Assembly (NCBI GenBank): GCA_009760855.2
Contig: WPIO01000010.1
Coordinates: 8,287,501 to 8,351,500, forward strand
Reading direction: 5' to 3'
Source: Cristatella mucedo
Taxonomy: Eukaryota; Bryozoa; Phylactolaemata; Cristatellidae
Length of the DNA stretch: 64,000 nt
Shown piece by piece: positions 56,801 to 64,000 of the stretch (within the stretch, counting starts at the first letter, position 1; the number at the start of each line of letters is the position of its first letter). The notes below the pieces were generated by a model. The model did no database searches. It had not been told where the DNA came from and worked only from the letters and a program-made list of their open reading frames with translations. Made by a program: the position numbers and the translations under genes.

Positions 56801-59800
56801 CGTTTTGTTGCTAATATCTCTTTTTGTGGCTTCTTTAAGTGACCATGCAAAATCATGACCAGAAGTCCTCTTCTGGAATGCCACCATCTTGATCAGCCGG
56901 TAACCTCTTGCGTGCCCATTTTGCAAGCCCGACCAGATTGTGCCACATTAACTGCTCAACCGATTCTCAAAAGTATTACTTCAGATTATTGTGCACGGTT
57001 AAGTCACTAATTCAAATTTTTGTTTAATTTCCCAGTTGCTATAGCCTTGCTCGTGCTGGGCTATCAGCATCCCCTTAACAACATTGCTACAGTGTTTAGA
57101 GCTTGGCACTTGACTGTTGCTTGTGGCACATCTAGAAGTAGTAGCACTGGGTGGCCGTAAGGTTTACCTGACATACAACTACGAACAGTGACTATGGAAA
57201 GTAAACAGATAGTTGCTGAAAAACCATGCAGGTAAACATTTAAATATGGTGAATCAGCCGGCTAAACAGATTAGGTTTTGGTGATTTTTGTCATGACTGT
57301 TATTGGCAGCACTATAGCTGCTCAATGCAGTGCGCCTAGGCAACTAATAGTATGCCACACTTCCTGAAGATACCACAGCCATGATTTGTACAATGGCAAG
57401 CCCAAAATATTACATTAAGAGGATGCAGGAATTGCTTATGCTGAGTGTAAATTTAGCATTATTATTATTATTATTAGAGTTTAATGAGGTGTTCATCGTA
57501 GTTTTTTGTCTTGTGCATAGCAACTTGATAATTATTTATTTTTTATTGCTTGATATAAGGGGCTCCAACTCGTGTCAGTGTTGCATACTTGGCAAATGGA
57601 TAAGACCTCTGGTACATTTAGAGACCTGGACATTTAGAGAACTGTGCAAATGCCAGCTTCAAGGTCTTCGTGCTCTTAGCTTTGATGTGCTGCTGCACAT
57701 TTTTTTTTCTAGATGGTTCCCAAGCTCTTTCTAGACATGGAACCACTAGCCGACGAATATTATAAGAGCCAACTGAACGATGGGCCCAGACCTAGTGATG
57801 CCTCGATGCCTCCACTGTTTCTCATGGATGTGCAGCACCTGCTTTTGTTTGCCCTCATGGGCAATCTCTCCAGTTATAGGCCAAGGTAACGTCAACCTGA
57901 TATTCCCCTGTGATGTTGCAGGCAATGCCACACTTATCCGTTATACCAGTGTGACAGCACATGGATTTCACTTGGCATTGATAGCCGACCATAATAGAGC
58001 AACCTGTATGTGATGCTAAGCATGAGCTCAGATGTGCAATCAGCTGTGGAACTTCTGACTTGTAGGTGGTGCCAGCTGTTGCGTGTAACCAAAGTTCCAA
58101 AGGTGGTGCTGGTCGTGGTCGACGGCCTCGGCAGTGATAGCATGGTTCGTTGCACTGAACAAGGGTCGTTTGTTGGAGACAAGTTCGACATCGTAAGTGT
58201 CACTACAGTGTGGTTGGCTTGCATGCCAGATTGCTGTTGCTGGGCTTGCACTTTGCAATTGATGATTCGTCTAGTCTGACCGAAATGGCACTTCAAGTCT
58301 TTAGTAGGTGTTGATGCTTGTGTCAGGTTTTGGCAGCCCTTTTGTACCTTTGCTCGTATGCAGCACCATGTACTAACACCCGAGAGAGGGATAAGCTGGC
58401 CTACAGACGGCATGCTTCCCTATAGACCAGTATGCAAATCAAAGGAAATCGCTTAGCTACTTACAGATGGCCGGGCTGTTAGATAGCTGCCGGCCTGCCA
58501 TACAGTATGCTACTCCATACTGCGTTGCAATGCATCCTTAGCTGAATCGGTGCTCGCCATCTGTTTGTATAGCCCAGCTTTCTCCCTTGCTTGTCAGACT
58601 CTCTGGGGGTGTGCTGTTTCGTGCACTTTTGCTTGGGCACTGGTTTGCTGGTTGGGTTTAGCAAAGCAGTGCACCTGCCTCGGCACCTCTGTGGGTGGGG
58701 ATTCACTTTTTCATGCTCTCGTTAGCTGATTATGCTTTCGGGGTACGAGCATGCTGCAGCAGAGTTTATTGTGTGTCAGGAAGCCTCTCCAACGAATTGG
58801 GCCGCAGAGAAAGACACGCGCAAATCGGCTCTACACTCACTTCACACCTTTCTGGAGGGGCTTCATGCTAGGTGCTCCGTGTGTGTTTGCCATTGACACC
58901 CCTCCTTGGAAGTGTGAGGACCTGCCATCCCAGTTCTCTGCAACTTGTTAAGAGCTGGAGATGTGGGCATTAGTATTGCCCCTGTGTCTTAGCGCTCAGG
59001 GTTAAGGTGCTCACTCTTCACGACCCAGGTCCTGGGTTCGTGTCTTGCTGTGGGCTATCATTTTTTGCCTATTGCAAGCGGTTGTGGTAGCCGTCAAGGC
59101 TCTTCTGCTGCAGTTCAAATGAGGCTGTTGAATCAGCTGATATTTTCTTAGTAGCACTGAACAGTGTAGACGTGTGCTGCTGAAAATAAGGCACAGTTTC
59201 GTTACTGTTACATCTGTTTTTATTTTCACATTTGGCAAACGGTCATTGCTGCCAACGGCTAAACCTGAATTCCATAAGCATTCTTTAATGCTGAGTTGAC
59301 AGGCCGGCAAGGAGTGCATTCGTCGAACATATTATTGTAATGAGCCGTCCCTCTTTTGGTATGAGATGGCTAGCCCAGTCTGCAATTATGTTGGACCCTG
59401 TTTGATTTTCACTAAGTCAGCTGTCGATGTGGGGCGTATATGTGGCAGAAGGAACGACTTTGATCGAAATCTCGGAAAAAGGCAAGAGTTGGGCAAAAGC
59501 AGTAAGAACGTTGTTCTCACCAGAGAGTGCATACTGAAACTATCCAAACGCCAACTCTGAACGACATCTCGAACTGCAATTTTGTTTATGCCCATAATCC
59601 TTCAGAGGCAAAGAGTCACGGGTTTTGATTCGAGGCCTGACTGCAGGCTCTGTGCCATTGTTGGTCTGGTGGATAGACAATCTTCTCTGACTGATAACTG
59701 GTAACTAGTTATGGATTTATTAGATATTAGGTGGGACTGGCTGTTGCTGCTATCGCAATATCGGCATACTGGTAGGCTTGAATTCAGTTTTGGGTTGTTT

Positions 59801-62464
59801 CTTCTGCTTAAAGTGTGCGTATGTGCCCGTCATACTTGTGTACACCTCCGTGGGTACGTTTGTGCGCCTCCGTGTGTACACCAAAAAAAACTCAAAAGTA
59901 TTTGGACAGTCTAGATTTGCTCGCTTGGCAGCTTTTGCTATGCACCCGACTGGACCAGACCCGAGATGTAAGTTCTGCCTTCTAATTATTGTATATCCTA
60001 ATTTGAATTGCAACGATAATCATGCAAGTTTGTGTACAAAGCGCCTAAAATTAGCCAAGAGCTCTCAGGCTCCTTTAATAATGGCAGATTTGGCCCAAAA
60101 TAGATAATATATAAACAACTCTTCAGCAGTTTAAGCCGCAACCCTAAGGCTGGGCACGAGCCGAAAGTGTAAAGGCAACCCATTGAGCATAATTTATTTT
60201 TCAGGTAAAATCCTACCAGTCATATAGAAGGTCACCGAATTGTCAAGCAGCTTGGTGAATGGTAAAGTATGGCACTACACGAGGCTGCATACTAGTACTC
60301 AATTAATACCGAAGAGTACACAGATTACGGAGTACGAAGAGTTGCGTACAGCATGAGGGAGGTAGTGGGAACTCTTAAAATGCTTCTCGGTCGGGCAGGC
60401 CCGAGCTAGCTTGAGGCAGGAAAACACCATCCTAAAGTTGGAGGCATTAAAAGATTGTTTTTCTGCGGCACGCGCTCTTGCTCAAAGTCTGGGAAGCGAG
60501 TTGGCTGTTATCAGTTGTCAGAAGGCGATTAGGTGAGGCAGAAATATTCTTTCTGCAAAGGATATGTTCAGCCCTTTTTTAAGTAGGCCCAGACTTGGGT
60601 CTACTGGACTGCTGAAGATAAGGGTAGATGTATAGAGTGAGGAAAGCAATTCACGGTCTTTTTGGTCTTAGTGCGAGAGAAGGCTTTACATTCGTCGGCA
60701 ACCCAACGAAGCCTACTCACCCAAATACCTGCAGCCAGCAGTCAAAGTCGAGGGGTGAACGTGTCATGGTATGAGGGTGCCTCAGCAGAAAAGGCATCCG
60801 AGTCCTGTGTCGCAAACCAGTCAGCATGACTCCAGACGTTTATTTAGACCTTTATAACGTCGGACACCCACTTGCGATAGCATTTCGTGGACCGGATTAT
60901 ATTTTCTAAAACGACAACGTCCCAAAACACCTAGCACCCAAAGTTAAGTATTTATTAACAGGGAACCGAATTTTGTTAGCCTCCTGTGACTGACCGAGTC
61001 AATGTCAGTATCTTAGCCCGAGGAGCATTTGTGGGATACGGTCGAGCGACGGTTGTGGCAACTTGCCGTCCTGATCACATCCACTGATGCACTTGTTGAA
61101 CACTTGCACCGACATGACTGTTGTTTGCCAGCATTTGATCAGCTTCATGCCTGGGCTGGTCGACAGGTCATTGTAAATAAGGGAGGTGCAACGTCACATT
61201 GACTTTGGTAAATTAAGCAGGATACTTGATAATTTCAGGAACATGTTGCTTTTTCTAATTGCAACCATTGGGCTTACGTTTGGGGATAGCAACGTTTGAT
61301 ATTTACTCAAAATGCAGGTGAACAGGCACTCGTTTTGTCGGCTACCCCGGCCGACCAACTACTTTTGCGTTGGAGTTCATGTGCACGTGCATAGGTGCCT
61401 CTGTTTGTGTTTGTGTGTGAGTGTATGTGTGCAAGCACGTGCATTTCACGAAAGTTATGACAAAAACCTGTCAAATAATGTAGCTGCTAGAAACAATACA
61501 CTGCATTGCCCCTCCCCTGTTGCCTGTGCGACCTGGTTCAACCCCACATTTTGTTTTCTATTTTCTCAAGTCTTTCTCGGGTTAGTGAAAGTACTACTAG
61601 AATATAGTAGCACTGACCTTCGTTAACCTCTTCTTCCGGCTGTCACTAGGTCATAGCTGTGTTATGTCTACATTTCAGATAGTTGCACTGATACCTGTCT
61701 TGTTCTTCGGCAGTTTCGTGCTATTCGGTTTAGCTGCACTGCTTCATGGAAGTGTCCTGTGCCTGGCTGCTTGATGACCGATCGCTTAGTGTCTGATTGC
61801 CCATGCGGCAAAAATGCAGACAAGGTTATGCTTTTCTTTTAGAAACTGGAGCTGGTCTCACCACATGCTTATGGAGCCACTAGTGACGACGAGCTGTTTA
61901 AAGTTCCAGTCACTGGTACACGTCTAATCCGAGCAAAATCTGGCGAGAAGAGGCTCCGGAAGTACTATGCGCCAGAGGAGTCTGAGACGCAGCAGCCTCA
62001 GGCCATGTCGAACACCGCTGATGTAGCCCGTGTCACAGGGGCTCCGTCTGACATGCCGACGTATTTGCGAATGCCCGAGATTGTGCCTCGCACTGAGCTG
62101 CTCTTGAACTGGACCCAGATGATCAGGGAAGGCTACCCACTTGGTCTGCAACGAAGACCCGGTTGGTACCAAATACCTTGTGTATTTCAAAATTTCTCTG
62201 TCTCGTCCAAGCTGTCGAGTATTTCCTATTAACCACGTTGAGGCCTTGTTCATTGATTGCAGAATATGCCGGCTTTGTTTACACGAAAAGTCGCTACAGC
62301 CAAGTTGCCGATGCCAGCCCTCTGTATGCCATTGACTGTGAGATGTGCAGGACCGTACGGTTTCAGCAAGAGTTGACACGCGTGTCTGTCGTCGACGAGC
62401 ACCTGCACTGCATTTACGACACCTTCGTCAAGCCTCGCAATGCAATTACCGACTACCTCACCCG
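47863..62464 (+). CDS. REXO5: REXO5-like (NEF-sp) DEDD RNA exonuclease, 5' part, 3' end outside window
   Basis: REXO5/REX1-class enzymes are 3'-5' exonucleases that trim small structured RNAs in the nucleus and nucleolus. Exons: 47863-47988, 53558-53747, 57713-57885, 58066-58192, 61843-62161, 62263-62464. Phases join perfectly. Exon 1 starts with ATG and a basic nuclear-type stretch (KKRK). The 53558 exon has a charged helix (TDEELRQLRAELRARQK). The 57713-58192 pair resembles the REXO5 N-terminal region (LFLMDVQHLLLFALMG then WCQLLRVTKVPKVVLVVVDG). The last exon has SPLYAIDCEMCRT followed by ELTRVSVVD and VKPRN, the ExoI motif with the catalytic D and E of the DnaQ-like fold. ExoII and ExoIII were not found and should lie to the right. 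Intron 1 (5.6 kb) and the intron before the fifth exon (3.65 kb) hold transposon relics. REXO1 or another REX1 relative is less likely because of the N-terminal match. The second exon is the least certain. Confidence 0.85.
47989..48884. other. Start of REXO5-like intron 1
   Basis: No coding or known repeat identified. CpG content falls with distance from exon 1. Confidence 0.4.
48885..49125 (-). mobile_element. LINE-B 3' end
   Basis: TCTGTAACTCCACAAAGTC, CAGCCTGAGCTGCTTTCGGT and AACAGACTTCGTCTCACGCA are the reverse complement of the LINE-B 3' end. In intron 1 of the REXO5-like gene. Confidence 0.75.
49675..49850. repeat. 88-bp tandem duplication
   Basis: Two adjacent units start with TCTAAAATGATGAATATTCA at 49675 and at 49763. 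They differ only at a few bases (CTATATACGTAGG versus CTGTATACGTGGG). Each ends with TTCTTGACCGTCTTTGT. Confidence 0.9.
49851..51470 (+). mobile_element. Tc1/mariner-like transposase relic 1
   Basis: Scattered plus-strand frames match a Tc1-type transposase in order: VSVDAVRRRLLEHVMYRS (HTH/linker, 50740-50800), KCKLLHNDRQ (about 50805), a degenerate catalytic core (about 50850-51100), MDNAPSIL (usual QDNAPxH, about 51178), CPDLNSSVEQRGAL (usual SPDLNPIEHLWG, about 51250) and LKQLWGCITPDAYRKLT near the end. It is interrupted by many stops and frameshifts and is inactive. TIRs were not found. Confidence 0.6.
51538..51635 (+). repeat. SINE-2 copy
   Basis: AGCCTTTAACGACCAGGGCC, GTGGGCTCTAGCCCGGCGGC, ATATGTAAAGCACCTTGATA and GAGATTAAGTCCTCGTAGGG follow the SINE-2 order. 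It sits directly after the first Tc1-like relic. Confidence 0.6.
52310..53335 (+). mobile_element. LINE-B copy, 3' half, degraded
   Basis: Starts within the RT box ([19 protein letters not shown], 52320-52380) and runs through LNACLADIRSWI, SSLLAGLPN-like and VTLSHKARHKLAPLYL-like pieces to LWSSLPQFLHN-like and the 3' end (TTTGTGGAGTTACGGATC). All in one orientation with many indels. Confidence 0.75.
54085..54325. repeat. AGT/GTA trinucleotide-rich tract
   Basis: TAGTAGTAGCAGCAGTAGTGG and similar runs across about 240 bp of a REXO5-like intron. The 74-codon ORF inside (Val/Leu-rich) is a by-product. Confidence 0.8.
55375..56490 (+). mobile_element. Fragments of another LINE RT ORF
   Basis: 55379-55594 reads VRPCPDGLWFTADIKLAKST, like the 'APWYTEEIREAKR' linker before the RT of CR1/jockey-type LINEs. 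56297-56482 reads DPIPTVLHMLSI-type text (NPIPTVLHMLSIDLFLPCLT, DIINMSLASGFVPALFI, TVELQP), matching 'DPIPTWLLK...P-IT-IVN-SL-SG-FP--WK-A-V-PL'. The two pieces are split by the SINE-2/LINE-A compound. Confidence 0.65.
55885..56240 (+). repeat. SINE-2 heads flanking a LINE-A tail
   Basis: 55885-55945 is a tRNA-like head (TGGTTTGGCACAGTGGTTAG, an A-box match). 55946-56145 is a minus-strand LINE-A tail (AATCGAATCTCTTTCTAGAC). 56150-56240 is a further SINE-2 (GGTCGTGGGCTCGAGCCCAG, GAAGCGCCTGAATAG, GTTCTCTTAGGGTGCAA). This is a compound insertion. Confidence 0.6.
58193..60229. other. REXO5-like intron 4, first part
   Basis: Holds SINE-1 (58987-59140) and otherwise unrecognised sequence. The minus-strand ORFs here lack family resemblance. 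Confidence 0.4.
58987..59140 (+). repeat. SINE-1 copy
   Basis: TCTTAGCGCTCAGGGTTAAG, CACGACCCAGGTCCTGGGTTC, TTGCCTATTGCAAGCGGTTG and GAGGCTGTTGAATCAGCTGA match the SINE-1 head and body in order. In a REXO5-like intron. Confidence 0.65.
60230..61205 (+). mobile_element. Tc1/mariner-like transposase relic 2
   Basis: Recognisable pieces in order: SRGERVMVWGCLSRKGIRVL (60750-60810; usual GGGSVMVWGC), MTPDVYLDLYNV (about 60830), NDNVPKHLAPKVKYLLTGN (usual QDNDPKHTAK, about 60910), LWDTVERRLWQLA (about 61034; usual HLWD-LKRRL) and RQVIVNKGGATSH before TGA at 61200. Frameshifts and stops throughout. It lies in the 3.65-kb intron of the REXO5-like gene. Confidence 0.65.
62263..62464 (+). CDS. REXO5: REXO5-like exon with ExoI motif of DEDDh nuclease
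   Basis: The exon lies between ATTGCAG and GTATGT. It contains PLYAIDCEMCRT, in which the D and E coordinate a catalytic metal in DnaQ/DEDD exonucleases. The downstream ELTRVSVVDE strand and the VKPRN turn are also conserved. It joins the 61843-62161 exon in phase (G/AA giving Glu). Confidence 0.9.
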
Positions 62465-64000
62465 GTATGTGACATAGAGACAATGCCATGCTTTTTTTAC
62501 TTTCACTTGCTTGTTTTACTTTCACTCGATTCGTGCAGGTATTGTCTTATGCACAGACTGATCGAACCCTGGCCCCTGCACTTTATCACTGGCAGCAAAA
62601 TGTGTGTGGTCGTTGTATGCATTAGTCTGTGGTAATCGGGCATCTGCCGATGCTTGGCGACTAGTGTGAAGTCATGTGAATGTTGTTAACTCGGATGCTT
62701 TTCTGGGATGCCGGTCTAGTGCTGCTCTAACCGATTGAGCTATCGAGACTACTCTTCCTACCTTCCTTCCTCTTTCAACACTGGCCCGAGCCGAATGCTG
62801 CTACACAGTGTGAAACAATCCGGCATGGCATTCATTAATGTGCAGCAAGTCATCGTCGAGCTACCCATATCAGTCTTAAAATAGTATGTGCTCACGTTCA
62901 ATCATTGTTCTGTATTCCTCGAAAGCTATAGGCTTTGCATGTTTTTCTTATGTTGCTAAGCAAATGTTAGCAATTAGACGGGTACTTGCCTCAAGTACTT
63001 CGCGATATTACCTTTTTTATTTGTAATTTATTCCACATCCCACTTTCACTTGTGTTACGACCCAATGAGATCGGCCGTACGTGACGTGTGTAAAGCAAAT
63101 TTTATGGATTAACCTCGAGTCTTGGATTTGCTAGAAGAAGCATGTTTGTATTTCAAAGAAGGGTGGATGGGAAAGAAAGAAACGAAATAGAAATTGCCTG
63201 GTTTTGCACTCGTGCCTTGCTTACATTCAATTTTGATGCACAAGTTGGTTCACCCGTCTAGGGAAAGGTTGTGACTATGTAGGGCTCATCGTCGGCCAAG
63301 TAATATATTGAACCGGGAGAACCATTAGAGATACTAATCTCAAGTTACAATTGGGGTGTAATTGTTGGCGTGTGTGTTCATGGAAGGTTGACACATAGTC
63401 GGGTTATGGCTATTTATTCAGCCATCGTAGTCGCGAGATAGACAGCGGGAAGAGGTCCAATCAGGCCGAACAGCAGGCAGAGACAGTTGCATACACTTAG
63501 CCCAAGCATCGAGAGAGAAGCGTCCTTTGTCTGCTACAACAAGACGGATGTGACTTTGGGCATGTCTGACCTCGAGGGATTGGCCTAACAGCTGGCCAGC
63601 GATTGGGCAGCCAGCGATTGCTAGTGACGCCCACAGTTGTACAGAACTAGGCCGCAAACGGCTCTTAGCGGTGCTTGTCCTTGCCGACGTGACGATTTCC
63701 TGTAAAGTCGAGAGCCTTAGAATCAGTGCTTTGCGACTTGTAGGTATAGCACCAATGCACGCACATATGCCGACAGTATTGGAACATGGTAGCTATGGAG
63801 AGCCCCATACATTTTGATATCACGTGTGTATTCATAGCATAGAGAAGTCTATTCGGCAGTGCCGGAGGGCTTCAGGCTCTCACACTCAGCCAATCAGCAT
63901 AAAAAACTCGTATGGCGCTCGAAGCTCTTTCCTGTGCTCTTTCTGACTTACTGACATCAGCTTGATGACAGAAACCATCAGAATTGGTATACAAAAATAG
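62465..64000. other. REXO5-like intron 6, right end of window
   Basis: The next coding exon (ExoII/ExoIII) was not found. Only the tRNA-like head (62680-62755) was recognised. 63418-63657 has a 79-codon minus-strand ORF without known relatives. Confidence 0.4.
62680..62755 (-). repeat. tRNA-like SINE head (A-box match only)
   Basis: The minus strand reads GATAGCTCAATCGGTTAGAG, an excellent pol III A box as in tRNAs. The expected B box is degraded (ATCCGAGTTAAC), and no cloverleaf can be closed, so this is a SINE head or tRNA pseudogene rather than a working tRNA. Confidence 0.5.

Larger units (their letters stand above)
53748..57712. other. REXO5-like intron 2
   Basis: Holds the AGT-rich tract and the SINE-2/LINE-A compound. 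55.38-55.90 kb and 56.26-56.48 kb have LINE-like protein hints (VRPCPDGLWFTADIKLAKST, LPCLTDIINMSLASGFVP) of a third non-LTR element, fragmented. The rest is unrecognised. Confidence 0.45.

Noticed and set aside
62539-62635. Next REXO5-like exon after 62464
   Set aside because: The phase fits (CG/G) but the translation lacks the expected YSGIT and ExoII pattern and soon stops.
62690-62755. Functional tRNA gene
   Set aside because: Good A box, but no B box and no closing acceptor or T stem.

Overview
This is a window of nuclear DNA from an animal, most likely an invertebrate. Genes are split into short exons with GT-AG introns. The introns carry dinucleotide microsatellites, CR1/L2-like LINEs, tRNA-derived SINEs, Tc1/mariner relics and a pogo-like MITE. 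The exact lineage (for example sponge or cnidarian) cannot be fixed from the sequence alone.

Host genes. (1) 27-9811, minus strand: the 5' part of an insulin-degrading-enzyme-like M16 metalloprotease (insulysin). Twelve exons are placed, including the HxxEH zinc exon; the gene runs off the left edge. (2) 10497-32296, plus strand: a complete 15-exon GGA-type clathrin adaptor (VHS, GAT, hinge, GAE; about 715 residues), with every exon junction in phase. The two genes are head to head, 685 bp apart, so the gap is probably a shared promoter. (3) 47863 to beyond 62464, plus strand: a REXO5-like RNA exonuclease with six exons visible, up to the first catalytic motif (IDCEMC), leaving the window at the right.

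Between genes 2 and 3 lies an AT-rich foreign block of about 12.8 kb (about 34.74-47.55 kb), bounded by inverted repeats of about 120 bp. It holds decayed genes for a family-B DNA polymerase, a retroviral-type (rve) integrase, fibre-like repeat proteins and several small AT-rich proteins on both strands. Integrase, PolB and terminal inverted repeats together mark a Polinton/Maverick or adintovirus-like element. It is broken by frameshifts and by a 1.6-kb LINE insertion. Its coherent reading frames are interrupted far more often by TGA than by TAA or TAG, once at a position that is normally Trp in the integrase family.

The rest is repeat-rich intron or intergenic DNA: two LINE families (A and B), two SINE families (one sharing a 3' hairpin with LINE A), a nested palindrome of two LINE-B ends, a foldback element containing a degenerate CCCTAAA array, two Tc1/mariner relics, an R2-like endonuclease remnant, an 88-bp tandem duplication and several perfect hairpins.
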